A DNA stretch of 64,000 nt from Tethya wilhelma (Eukaryota; Porifera; Demospongiae; Tethyida; Tethyidae). The DNA lies in contig CAXIPT010000002.1 in the NCBI GenBank assembly GCA_964030475.1, positions 13,789,950-13,853,949 on the forward strand, given 5' to 3'. The notes under the pieces were generated by a model. That model had not been told where the DNA came from. It worked only from the letters and a program-made list of their open reading frames with translations, and did not search any database. Made by a program: the position numbers and the translations under genes. This document shows positions 52,912 through 64,000 of the stretch, piece after piece (position 1 is the stretch's first letter; each line of letters opens with the position of its first letter).

Positions 52912-53880
52912 AATGATGGCAACCAGTATGCTGTTGCCTATTTGACAAAACAGCCGGAAGTCTTACCTACCCCTGATCAAACGGCAGCTACCTTTGCTAC
53001 TCTACTTTGTTCAACAGATTGTCAGCCGTCACGTTGTCCCTTCTGAGATTCTGTCAAAATATGGTCGGTTGGAGCTATTACGTTAGCTGCTGGGATTCCA
53101 CAAGGTCAACACGAATGCTTACCATCCACAAACAGATGGCCTTGTGGAGAGGTTTAAATTGCACCCTCACCTCAATGCTAGCAAAGGGTGGTCGAGATTG
53201 GGACCGTAGGCTACCGTATGTGCTGTTTGCTTACTGTGCCCCTCAATGGCAGAGTCCCCCTTTTTCCTCATCTGTGGCAGGGATCCACGACTACCCGTGG
53301 AGGATATCCTCTCTCCTCTGTCTGTACGTCAGATAACTGATCTTAGAGAATATGGGACTGCACTAGCTGAAAAGATGTCCTATGCATGGGAATTGGTTAG
53401 GACACACATTAAGACATCTCAGAACAAACAGAAGTTCCAGTATGATGCTAGGAGCAGACCCCCTAACTTTGTTGTTGCTTTCTTTTCAAGCCAGTGGAAA
53501 CCACTGGAGAAAAAATGAAAGTTTGCGAGACCCTTTCATGGCCCATTCAGGGTTGTTGAACTGACTACAACAAACAACCGGATTAGGAGAGTGGATAAAC
53601 CACAAGACGAGCCCCTTTTAGTCTCTCAACAGGGGCTCAGGCGATGCCCTGAGGAGTTTGGCAACACCTTTTGGTCTCCTAAGAAGAAGTCAAGAACATC
53701 GAAACCGTCAGCTGATTGTCAAGACCCCCCTGATTGTGGTGCTGAATCAGAAGTACCCCAAGACCCTCTGCAGAGACTGGAGAGTGGAAATGCTCCCTCA
53801 ATCCATTCTGTTGGGCTGGACGTCTGTGAGTGCATCATCCGAGGAACGCTGACTCTAAGCTGGGGGAAATGTGACATTTG

Positions 53881-54576
53881 ACAGCATTCAGTACTCTTTT
53901 TTTTTATAATTATGTAATGCTTGGACGGGAAATAGTATAAAATGTGTATGGTTGAATTTTGAGGACAGTTTTTGTGCAGTTTTTGGTTGAGCAATTGACA
54001 TGCTGTTGAACAGCAGGTGCTACACAACTTTCAAAGAATGTACTTCAGGTAAAATCAAGTTACTTTGTATAGTCTCAATGCCTTTTGTTTCTCTGGAAAA
54101 ATCACGTTCAAGTTTCAAGTTTGGCAGGAAGGAAGAAAACAAAATTGCACTGTTGTGGCTTCTCAACAGTGCTCTCTCCATGGGGTTCTGTGAAGTTTCT
54201 GTGAGTTTTATTGGTGCATGCAGTTATAAAACTGTCTAAAGGAGGCCTCTAAGCATGTTTGAAGGCTTAGCCATCTTTCTCTGAGACCATTTTGTATTGT
54301 CTGAATGGGATAGTTGCCCCATTCTTACTGTACGTACTACCGTACATATGATAATGTACTTGGTTGTATGCCCTTGTAGAAGGTTGGTGGTGACTTTGAC
54401 TAGGTGGGGATGCCATACTTGGGAACAGTACACAAGTTGTGACCTGACAAGAGATCGACAAGTACAATGACCTTTTGCAGAGATAACTCTAGTTATAACT
54501 AAATGTACACCTAAGCAAACTAAGCTATAATAATATATAATAAGTACTTGTAACACTGATGATGGAACTAATATGA
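53881..54576. other. Spacer without recognisable gene
   Basis: Possible 3' end of the gypsy copy, then AT-rich sequence. ORFs at 54000-54239 (+) and 54236-54556 (-) lack motifs. Confidence 0.4.
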
Positions 54577-54578
54577 TA

Positions 54579-54913
54579 CCGTATAGCGGGAAATTTCCGT
54601 GGGGTGCAAATTTTCGTTATTTTTGTGACCAACCCCTGAGTTATGAACTCTCACAAAAAATTTGAGGTCAAAGGTCACGATACTCGCCACGTGCATATTG
54701 TCAAAGACCTCAGTTCTCTGTCTCTTGCACGTCTTTTCAAGAAGTTTGTAGTCTAGTATCTAGCTAGAATAGTGTTCTACATGTATACCAACTGTCACAA
54801 GACCTTCAAGCACTGTACTTAAGTCACAAAAATTAAAATCACAAATATTTTCTTCTGAAGTGCGGTCTAGGCTTTTCATTAAAAAACACCCCCAAAAATT
54901 TCCCGCTATACGG
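54579..54913. mobile_element. CCGTATAGCGGG MITE, 335 bp
   Basis: CCGTATAGCGGGAAATTT and AAATTTCCCGCTATACGG are perfect inverted ends flanked by TA on both sides. A longer relative of the 201 bp MITE in BEN copy B. Confidence 0.82.
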
Positions 54914-55155
54914 TAGGTCCATGAGAGGTCGTTGGACATCCCAGGTCTTTGTGTTGAGAGCACTCACTACATGATGGCATGGCCATTCACTTTAGGGATG
55001 ATACCGGCAAAGTTGATGATAAGCTATGTTGTCTGCGTGAGATAGACAACAAAAAATGTTTAGCTTGGTTAAACTTCAGATAGGTTATTTAAGTTGTCTT
55101 GAAGCAGTCATGTGTGCATAGGAGAAAAGATACTTTTTAGATAAATTGGTATCGA
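54914..55155. other. Spacer
   Basis: No gene, repeat or TIR recognised. Confidence 0.35.
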
Positions 55156-55640
55156 TCATCTGCAATTAAAAGGAATGGGAGTAAATAAACCACGTGATCG
55201 AGTACTCGAGTCATTTATGCAGACAAGAAAGAGCAGTGGGCTGAGTATACTGCCTTGAGGGACACCAGAAATCACAAAAAAGAGGAGATGAGAGATGCAT
55301 ATATAATACACTCTCAGATAGGTATTCTTTGAACCAGATCCAGTGATGCCTATGTTTCGCAATTTTATTATGAAGAACACTAGCAAAGGCTTTGCAAAAA
55401 TCCAAATAGATGTCATCACAAGCATCATTACTTTGGAGAACTTTATTGAGAAAAATTTGTACTGAGAGTTGGTGAGGACTTCATTTAATTTGATTAGGTG
55501 ATCATACATTAGACATTGGATATTATGCACAACAGATATTGGTCTGTGGTTAGATGCTACTTTAAAAATAAGAGTGATCAATCGAGTGATAGGAGTGATC
55601 GATCGAGTGGCACTTCCATTCAACTGGGATGTATGCTTAG
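55156..55640 (-). pseudogene. LINE reverse transcriptase fragment
   Basis: The minus strand has SNHRPISVVHNIQCLMY (the NYRPIS motif), IWIFAKPLLVFFIIKLR in place of the DFxKAFD..H..L block, GITGSGSKNTYLR, and FFVISGVPQGSILSPLLFLV with the PQGS..GP-type motif and CINDSS. The pattern fits CR1/Jockey-like LINEs. The YADD box is missing and the first catalytic block is shifted. Confidence 0.75.
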
Positions 55641-55740
55641 TAGTCTAGTGGTGAGATTGAAATATTGCTTATTGACAGGAAAAGAGGATTTAAAGTGTGC
55701 ACTGGTGGTAGAATGTAGGACTATTGGTGAATACTAAATG

Positions 55741-56390
55741 TTGTTAAAAAGAGAAGCTCTTCCAAAGCCCAAGGTAGCTCCTAGTATAAGGTCAGTTGTC
55801 AGAGAATAAAGACCTAATGTAGTCATAGATTATGTGAATTGTTTCTACCCACAAACGAATGGATTAGCTGGACTCAGTCTGTACAAGGACTTAGCGTCCT
55901 GAGTTCGGCAGAGGATGTGATGACAGCACCAACACTCTCCTGCTCTATATCTGGAACTACACTGAGACTTGCTCCATAATGAGCACAGTACCAATGAAAG
56001 CACTCTTGGTACACAAGCCTCGGCACAAAGGTAGCACACTAAATACATACACACATAGCTAGTACACTGTGTAAAAAAGTATACTATATACCTATATGTA
56101 TTGCCCAGAAAGCAGCTAAAGTACAAGACAGGTTGAATGCTTAGCTAGCTACTAAGCATGCAAAGTCTAGCTAGCCTACCAAAACCCGAGTCTATGCAAA
56201 AGCCAGCATGCACCACTGATGGTCATCATCATGAGCCAGATTCAATGCTTTGTCCAGCTTAGCTATCTTACTGGTCACACAAAAAAATCCATGCATGTAC
56301 ATCTCTATATATACTTTATAGAATCTTTGCACGTGTATCTTACCAAGCACCGCTGACCAGCAGCCATGCTGCTTCCATTTCAACACAAAT
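55741..56390. other. Spacer without recognisable gene
   Basis: Minus ORFs at 55845-56126 and 56192-56386 show no motifs. Confidence 0.4.
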
Positions 56391-56590
56391 TCTAGGTAAT
56401 GGGTGTGGCCTCAAAATTAATCACTCAGAGAAGCATAAAAGCCTCAAAGCACGGTGTTTTCAACAGCAAAAAATATATTTATACAAGATCATTCTGATTT
56501 ATCAACATCAATTTTGCTGAGATTTCGATAGAACAGATAGACAAAACGACTACGGCATGTAACCCTTTGCATGTGCCAAGGCTTAATTAT
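56391..56590 (-). repeat. Dispersed repeat R1, copy 5 (partial)
   Basis: Contains AGCATAAAAGCCTCAAA, AGATAGACAAAACGACTAC and CCAAGGCTTAATTA, the R1 5' half in inverse orientation. Confidence 0.5.
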
Positions 56591-57050
56591 TAAACTGCAA
56601 GTCTGAGGTACATCATGGTTTCGCATAATTAAAATTGAAATCAAAATATTTCAATGCAAGAATGAGTATTCATCGTGGTACGTATCAAGGATTATGATGT
56701 ACATGCATACAGTTGATAGTCATGTGACATCAATAAATGCATAATTACAATTTTTCTCCTTTTAATTAAGGAAGCACTGTTGCCAACTTGCCATGGAGAT
56801 ATTACCATTGTTGTTTTGGTATAGCATTGAAGGTAATAGTTAGTTTATAGTAGAAGATAGTACACACCACACAATTTTAGTTAGTTATTAGTTTCTATAC
56901 AACAAATGTTGATGTAAGTGATTAGTTTTTAGTTCACAGCAGGCTCTATCCAGTAATTCAGGGGTCTCCTGTAGGTACAGACAGCTCAGTATGAAAGTTC
57001 TGTAAGTATCTTCACTTCTGCCTTTCCAGGTGGAAGAGATGAAGTAATTT

Positions 57051-58817
57051 TCATCCCTTCTTTGCGCTAAGACTGCTTAAGTGGTGAAACTGTTTTGCTG
57101 GAGGTTCTTCCTCTTCATGTGGCGGTGATGCTTCTGCTTCACTCTGGCTAGAGCTGCTCTCTGCTTGGTCATTCGATCTACTCTTCAAAAGCTTACAAAT
57201 CTCTCCTTTAGGACTCTCTATCTGTGGACCACCTAAAGCAAGTCTGTATCGTGGATCAAGTGCAGTTGCTACAACAAACAAACAATTGTAGTTTGGATCA
57301 CTAGGGTCGGTAAATCGGCGAAATCGATGCTTCATTTCTGGGAGCAATGTTGCAGCTGCAGGTGATAGCTCTTTTTGCTTTTTACACTCCTTAAGATGCA
57401 ATGTCAATTCAAGAATTGAGGGCACAACACAGGAAGCAGTGGTAAGGTCTTCCCCTTCAACTAGGGTAGTAGCAACAGCGAATGGTTGCAGCAATTGGGA
57501 GATCAATTTCAGTGATTTCCACTCACTTGCAACGAGGTTGTCCCATTCCAACTCTTCCAATACACAGGTCAGTGATGCACGCACTTCTAGCAATCTGTTG
57601 ATCATCAAAAATGTTGAGCTCTATCTAGTGGGACAGTCCTTGGTGAGTTTCTTACAACAGAGCTTGATCAACATCTCAGTAGCTTTTGTTGACAAATTTA
57701 CTTTACGTACTATAAAGTGAGCATGGCTAACTGTCCCTTCGAACATTTCAACTTGGTTGACAACCATGCAGTTGCAACGTATGTGCATAACAGGGAATAT
57801 GATTGTGTGAGCAAAATGAGCACTCTTGGTCGATTTCTTTAAACTCAAACTCTCCAGTTAAAGAGAAAAACATCTTCAATATGTTCTTCATAATCCACCT
57901 CCTCTTCTAATTTATCTGGATCCTCAACTCTCTCACTCACATCACGGAATGCTGCCACAATGTTACTACCATTGTCTGTGAGGGATGCCAGCACTTTGAC
58001 AGAGTTAATATCCCAATCAGACAAAACATTGTCAACAACCTCCCGAATGCAATGCCCAGTATGTGCTTCGGTCATACGTCTCACTGCAAGAGTGGCCACA
58101 TGTCTGCGACGATCCTTGAGCGGAAAAAAGTGAGCTGTAATGCCTAAGTAGGAAGAGGTTAGCCCTTTCTTAGACCACACATCTGCTGTAATACTTACTT
58201 TCACAGCCTGCTCCATGAAGGTTGACACTTTAGCTATCATAACTGTTGCAACTTCCTTGACAATGGAAGCCCTTCCAGGAGTGGCATACCGAGAGTCAAA
58301 GGTACCGGTGTGCAACAAGCTCTTAAATTCAAGGATTTCTACTATGTTGTACGAGATCGACACTTGAACTACCAACAAATATGGTGAGCTTTCGGGTTAT
58401 TTCAGACCGTCTTGGACTATTTGTGGGGTAAGTTGTTTTAAATCGTAGACTCTCCATAAGGGTTTACTGGTGTGCCACTTTCAGAGATGCAGCCTTACAC
58501 TCAGTTAACTGCTTTTCTTTACCCTTTTTTTTTACACATTCTTCCTTTTTCACAAGCTGTTGAAACACATAGGGGTGCTTTGTTTTCAAATGGCTCTTTA
58601 TTAAATTAGTGGGAAACTTCCCAGCAATTTGTGTGCCACACACCTGTCTATCTGTGTCTCTCAGTACCACACAGGTACTGTGGTTGTTTGCTAGCTGGTA
58701 CTCAAAGGATTCCCACACAGGACTACGAAATTTTGGCTGCGGAGCGGTTGACAGTCTCGTGCTGCCGACCTCAGAGCCTTTTTCTAACTCTTCAACTTCA
58801 AAACTGGAATGGCTCAA
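57051..58817 (-). pseudogene. hAT/ZBED-like transposase, truncated and frameshifted
   Basis: 58464-58817 starts MSHSSFEVEELEKGSEVGST and holds a BED zinc finger (SPVWESFEYQ, VCGTQIAGKFPTNLI, SHLKTKHPYVF). 57845-58378 has GRASIVKEVATVMIAKVSTF, VKVSITADVWSKKG (first Asp), YLGITAHFFPL and ASLTDNGSNIVAAFRDV (second Asp). 57621-57848 and 57051-57608 continue the helical insertion domain, with FVVATALDPRYRLALG. No C-terminal hATC motif with its Glu is seen after the Ser/Glu-rich end. At least three frame changes. It is not closely similar to the hAT at 43-45 kb. Confidence 0.78.
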
Positions 58818-58899
58818 ACTCGGAGATGGGGGTGGTTGAGCAATACAGACAACTTGGATTAGACTTAGATCTATCTATGTTTTCAAGTTTCCAACTGTA

Positions 58900-59112
58900 A
58901 AACACTCACACCACGAGGTGAGGAACTCAATCACGTGAGTTAAAAACTATGTTATTCTAGTTCTGCAGTTTGCAGTTTTATAGTTTTAGTTTTATGCGGA
59001 AAGAAATTTTAGTAAAGTTTTGGTATCTATACCAAGTTTAAGTAGTTAGTTTTTAGTGTTTGATTTATGAAATCTAAGAATAAATGAGGTTTTATAATTA
59101 ATTATTATTATT
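58900..59112. other. AT-rich spacer
   Basis: Repeated TAGTTTT and AGTTTTA motifs; no gene. Confidence 0.35.
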
Positions 59113-59388
59113 CTTTAATTAGAATTTTGTCGTAACTAATTAATTATGTACTAGGGAGGTTAATTATTAACTTAATTAACACATCAGCCAATTATGGGGT
59201 AATATCTAGTGTTGTTAAAACTAAAACTATATATAGGGAGGTTAATTATTAACACATCAGCCAATTATGGGGTAATATCATTGTTAAAACTAAAACTATC
59301 AGCCAATAATTGGCTGATGTGTTAATTAAGTTAGTAATTAACCTCCCTAGCACATAATTAATTAGTTATGACAAAATTCTAATTAAAG
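59113..59388. mobile_element. AT-rich hairpin MITE with internal duplication
   Basis: The left arm CTTTAATTAGAATTTTGTCG ... GGGAGGTTAATTATTAAC is inverted at the right (GTTAATTAC, CCTCCCTAGC, ACAAAATTCTAATTAAAG) with arms of about 85 bp. The block ACATCAGCCAATTATGGGG is duplicated between the arms. Confidence 0.7.
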
Positions 59389-60639
59389 TGCACCGTCTTT
59401 CTATAACTCATTAATTATGTGCTAGGGTGATTAATTAATAATTAATTTAATTAAAATGTTCACAGAATATTAACTTAATACCATCCTAGCTAGGAAGGTA
59501 AATTCCTACAGCACCAAAAAAAACTCGTATATATAGCTTTGAATTATATACATGTGCACTAAATTCAACGTGAAGTTGATAGTTGAATCATCATCATCAG
59601 TAATAGTCCCTAAGGGCAGATATACAATTTATCTTGAATTTCTGAATTAACATAGTCATGCCTTAATAAAACCTGCTCTCCATCTTAATTGATAATCCCA
59701 CACACTTGTGTCACCAATAGCAACTTGACAATACTGAGTTATACATGACCCTCTGTGTTCATATAAAATTCTAGTATAGAGGTTTGTATCAGTTTTAGAT
59801 AATATTGCACATCGCGGCGACCAGATCCTCTAGATCTGCTGAGGCGTAAACTAAATTTTTAGAATGTGCCAAATGTATAGTATAATAATTATATATGATT
59901 ATGACATCATCTATTATATATATTCTGTGTGTATGTATACAACTTAACATGCATTAGTTTTTGCGCAGTAAGTACTTTTCACTCAAGATTGTCTCACGTA
60001 TGGTAGTAAGAATTAATCAGTGATGACTCAGAGAATAGTACTAGTGTGAGGTCGGCTGATAACACTTCATTGGCAACAAGGATGACTACGTTGGAAGGAT
60101 CATAATTCAATAGTACAAATTTAAAGGAGAAGTAAAAGTGTATGCGGAAGAGCTAGTGCTTGGAACATTTTTCACTGGTAGCGACTGCAGCAGAAAAGGG
60201 GTTGACATTTTTCTAGGTCTTCAACCTTCTCTCAGAAGTTTGGTCTCTCCACGCCGTGTTGATTACTTGTTGCCTGTTGCCATACTGAGATAATTATTAG
60301 TTGACTGAAAGATAGCGACAAGAAATGTGCATAAAATGGAAAGGTTTTTTCATATCCCACCATGGCAAGTAATGAAGATATTTTGGCAAACTATAATAAG
60401 TACATGGTGAGTCAATTCCAAAAAAAAGTTTGGTTGCCATGGAAACAGGTCTTGAGCTCCACATTAATTTAAAATAGTAAACAATGGTAAGTCACATGAC
60501 CAAGATGTTTGTGTAAGTAAGTTAAGCATCATGCAAAGTCTTTGTATGTATGTTTCCATGACTAGGTAAATAGGTAAGATACAGGCAATACACTTACTTT
60601 TTTCTTATAATGAGGTTCCTGGATTGTCTTTATCAATGA
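59389..60639. other. Region without recognisable gene
   Basis: AT-rich, with no ORF of note and no clear element ends. Confidence 0.4.
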
Positions 60640-61010
60640 TAATATTATACTGATTGCTCGTAAACCTGACATGGCAGTCCCTCAAAGCAGCTAATTTTGA
60701 GCCGGCTTGAAGAGGCCAACTGAAGCTCAACAAGTGTCAATTCCAGCATTGAGTATCTGGGCTACAGGATTGACGCAGATCCATGCACCCTCTTGTAAAA
60801 CTATCACCTGCTCCTACTAGTGTTCAGGAATTGAAATTGCATTTGGGATTGATCACTTACTATAGCAAACAAATCTTAGCTTAATGGGGTCTTAGTCAGC
60901 AGAAAGTATTTGAAGAATCAAAAAAAAATGCTCGCTTGGGACAAGTTCTTATCCATTTTAACCCAGCCTAGTCTGCGCTCTCATTGGCATGTGATCCCTC
61001 AGCTTACTGG
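60640..61010 (+). pseudogene. Ty3/gypsy RT-RNase H junction fragment
   Basis: The plus strand in shifting frames shows LKLNKCQFQ, SIEYLGYRIDA, LSPAPTSVQELKLHLGLITY and QQKVFEESKK, then ALACDPSAYW. This is the usual order from the end of RT into RNase H of Ty3/gypsy. Many frameshifts. Confidence 0.65.
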
Positions 61011-64000
61011 TTTAGACCAAACATGTGTGACAGTTAATCATATCATTAATATTCTTCCATAAAAGATTAGAACAGAAAAAGGTGATTCTCTGCAAAGATG
61101 AAATTATTGTGCTTGAGCAATATCCTTCAAGATGGAGTCCTGTATGTCTGAAAGTACTGTCCTCAAATATTCTTATATCTATCCAAGACATTTTATCATG
61201 AGGTTGACTCTGGGGCATCTGTGTTTCAGGGTCATTAATGGAGTGCAAAGCTAGGCCTATCTCGACGTATGCAAGTGTATAGGTGGTCATTTAGTGACAT
61301 TAGAGCCTGTCAATTATTTGGAGTGGGCTGTCTGATAGCGTCCATAGAATGTTCACAGAGATTTCCACCTTGGAGAGAGGTAGTTCACAAGAGCAAAAAA
61401 CACAAAAGCACAAGTTTATGGTCCCCATCTGTGGAGTTTTTCATCCTATACTGATTAGATTGATCTCTTATAGGAAGTTTCTTCTACGTTTGTATATACA
61501 TACATCTAGTTCCCCTGTATTTACTATTGGGCAACTCTAGTCAAATACTCTTACCCTTGAGCTACTAGACAGGTCATACACTAGTTGACTTTCAAACCAG
61601 ATCTCAATGTCCAATAGAAATATATAATGGGCATCATGCAACAAGCTGTGTTTCAAGAATTGATGCACCACTTCTAAACCTGATCCGCTATAGCTCATTT
61701 TTGGTTGTCATATATATATCTGAGAGTGGATCATAATTGCTTCACAATTAAGTAGAGTTTTAACATTCAATCACCTTGATGTCTTCCCCGGTATCACCTG
61801 TACACTAATAAAAGGGCTGGGTGGCTAGATCATTAATTGCTGTTCATGCATCATCTGTTACCTTATAATCAACCACAGTGTTGTCACCCAGTGAGCATTC
61901 CTGATGAATCACTTGGTGCTAGTCAAAAACTATATCACAATGGCATGGATATACCTGACACGGGATATAGTTCAGGAAAGTACCAGACTAATTTCATTTG
62001 TGGTTAAACTGTCCCATGGTTGATTGCAGAGATGTCACCTAGTCGGTATATCTGGTGATAATAATGGACTCACCAAACAGTGACCCTTCCATGAGGTAGC
62101 TGTACTTCCAAGTGAATTAAAGTCTTCAGTAACCTTCTATGCTGAGAATATGTGACTGGCCACGCAATTTGGATACTATCCACTTTTAGACTACTTTTGG
62201 AAAAAATAGCATCACTGGACTTCTGGGTGCAATTACACATAGTGCTTTTTGCAAGATTTTCAGTGATTCTTGCTAATTTTTTTCCTAAAGTCAATCAGAA
62301 TATTATTACTTTTTTGAAAAAAGTCATGTGCAATAGGTCAAAGGTCACTCCGGAGGATAGTATCTTTTTCGCGTGACCAGTCACATATATTGTTGTCCTT
62401 CCAGAAGAGGCATGATTCAATGAGAGTCAAACTCCATCTTACGAGTCTTTTTGAATATCCAAGTGCTTCACTGGCCTGTTGATCAGGCCAACTACTGGCT
62501 CATGAACCGATATGAGCCTAGATTTGCTTGAACATGGCTATGCTGTTGCATATACTGTTACTGTGAGTCAGAGTGTTTCTGACTGTAACTGTGACCATAT
62601 TTCAAGTAAAATTTATAGTGGGTTTGCTACATGTGCAATACATTATTTTATTTTTGTGTTTAAGAAGGAAGAAAGTGTACATAATAGACTATATAGTGGT
62701 TTTATGTATTCCATGTGTGATGTAATCTGTATACAGATACAATATAGGACTTTTATATAGTAGGCCAAGTATATTGTGTAGTGTACATGTATCAAAGGTC
62801 TATTATGTACTTTTTAGAACATTTTCCTCAGCTGTATAGGAAATTCCAGTGAACTGTTATAAATACAATTTCTCATCCAGCTGTTTAATAATAAATATAA
62901 TATAATATTATTTCAAGAACAAGTATATAGAATACCTGGTTGCACAACTAAGTAAAATAATTTCAGATAAATAAACTATGTGTGACAATAATAATGATCA
63001 ACAATTATCATTTCAATAAATAACTTCATTGTTTTATCTTATAGACCTTTGTTGTAGTACACAGTATCAATAGTACTAGTAGTTCGAATAGATTCTCTAA
63101 GGTCAGGTTCCAATTTTGCCACAGACATAGAGCTACACGTGAAGGGAAAACAATATTATAATCAAGCAGAAAAAAATTTCACAAAAATAAGCAGTGTAGG
63201 AATGAGAAGTATTATATGAACTGAAAAAAAAGGAGACCAGAATGGATTTTGGAACATGACTATTTCAGTTATTGAGCCTGGGCTTTGTACATGCTGGGAA
63301 GCTAATAGTATCCATGTGCCAAAACCTATTTGAATGGTTTTGTATTGAGTATTGTATTTTTGCTAATATATTTTGTATTAAGTTAATGGGCAGTGAGCTC
63401 ATTCCTTTACAATGCACTACTGTCTAGTATTACAATGCCACCCATATAGCAGGTAAATTTGGTGAATTAGCATTCAGGAATATTTCTTTGTTGCACACTT
63501 AACACAAACATAAGAGTTGTATAATATTATATATATATATCTAATAATTTCTGAATTCACATGTATTTGGTAATTATTGAAGTTGCCTTAATGAAAGATA
63601 TGCCAAGGGTTAAGGATTCACACTAAATTTTATACCAACTGGCTTCAGCAAGACTAACTCCATCATCGATTTTTGGCCTGTTTGGGCATTAGGGGTCTCT
63701 TCAAAATCGTAAAAGGCACTTAGAAGGTAGGTCTGTTTAAAACGTAGCCTATAGGTGGTCTGTGATGCAAAAGGATGTCTTAAAAGCTAGAGAAATGCTT
63801 GTTTTTCTTGTTTATGATTGCAGAAACGGCGATTTGCTGTTTCTGTGCTTTCATGCCACATGGCCACTTTAGATAGATTGTCATACCCCATGTGCTTCAA
63901 GTACCTTTCTTGAAGCAGCTCTGCTTGACAGTGCTGTGGTTACTGAGCTGGCTCCACAAACTAAGGCCTGGTTCACAAAGTATTTTGGGTTGCATTGTGT
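61011..64000. other. 3 kb without recognisable gene
   Basis: Short ORFs on both strands without motifs (for example 62512-62760 plus, 61012-61290 minus). TATAGCAGGTAAATTTGG at 63447 resembles the CCGTATAGCGGG MITE end. Near 63190-63420, AGTGTAGGAATGAG and ATGGGCAGTGAG recall foldback F. Otherwise nothing. Confidence 0.4.

Larger units (their letters stand above)
51646..53880 (+). pseudogene. Ty3/gypsy integrase region with two insertions
   Basis: 51646-51849 carries an H..C..C zinc-binding N-terminus (HSELRKHYSWIGMWADI, WCRGCLICATHW) and the start of the catalytic core with its first Asp. Then MITE D and repeat R1 intervene, and the core resumes at 52912 with YLTKQPEVLPTPDQTA. Further frames show a HPQTDGLVERF-type block with the Glu near 53125 and RDWDRRLPYVLFAYCAP near 53200. 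The C-terminal region to 53880 has QNKQKFQYDARSRPPNF. Several frameshifts and stops show a dead copy. In a live element the integrase inserts the cDNA into the genome. Confidence 0.8.

Noticed and set aside
56941..59100. Complete hAT boundaries for the 57-58.8 kb transposase
   Set aside because: No convincing inverted ends or 8 bp duplication were found around it.
1..64000. tRNA and rRNA genes
   Set aside because: I saw no cloverleaf with A and B boxes or rRNA-like stretch that I could support by eye; a tRNA scan would be decisive.

Overview
The window looks like repeat-rich invertebrate animal DNA. A demosponge such as Amphimedon is my best guess, inferred from very short GT-AG introns (one is about 60 bp, others about 75-95 bp), AT-rich spacers, one clear metazoan host gene and a mix of DNA transposons, Penelope-like, DIRS-like, Ty3/gypsy and LINE fragments. 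I could run no similarity search, so family calls rest on motifs. Almost every coding stretch is transposon-derived and most carry frameshifts or stops. The one convincing host gene is the C-terminal, catalytic half of a calcium-independent phospholipase A2 (PLA2G6 type) in five exons at 11.63-12.97 kb (+).

Layout. 0-2.5 kb: a Penelope-like retroelement on the minus strand with a hammerhead-ribozyme-like motif upstream of its ORFs. 2.5-11.6 kb: repeat mosaic with Ty3/gypsy and DIRS-like reverse transcriptase remnants, a CAGTGGCGGATC-ended MITE and dispersed repeats. 11.6-13.0 kb: the phospholipase. 13-17.5 kb: foldback elements and dispersed repeats.

17.5-46.6 kb: the dispersed exons of one decayed minus-strand gene, called 'gene X' here, are separated by large nested transposons. 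A PIF/Harbinger element (18601-38038, with Myb/SANT and DDE transposase genes) is interrupted by a 17.3 kb interval with Tc1-type ends (20586-37840). That interval holds a BEN-domain gene, a 2 kb duplication of it, a TTAA-target element, several MITEs, an IS630-like transposase and a Tc1 transposase next to the right end. At 41113-46390 another element with about 32 bp inverted ends and an AAT target duplication sits inside a gene X exon. Its transposase-like protein is divided between two convergent genes: a PHD finger plus the catalytic half on the plus strand, and the N-terminal half on the minus strand. A 2.44 kb hAT element with a perfect 8 bp target duplication has landed in the minus half.

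46-51 kb: a tandem 1.3 kb duplication carrying gene X exons and a HIRAN-like fragment, then a PB1-domain/zinc-finger gene with a MITE inside an exon. 51.6-53.9 kb: a Ty3/gypsy integrase region with two insertions about 10 nt apart. 54-64 kb: MITEs, a LINE reverse transcriptase fragment, a second hAT-like transposase pseudogene, a long AT-rich hairpin, a gypsy fragment and about 3 kb at the end with nothing recognisable. Where a host frame and a target duplication are both visible, insertion order can be read directly, so the window is mainly a stratigraphy of nested mobile elements.
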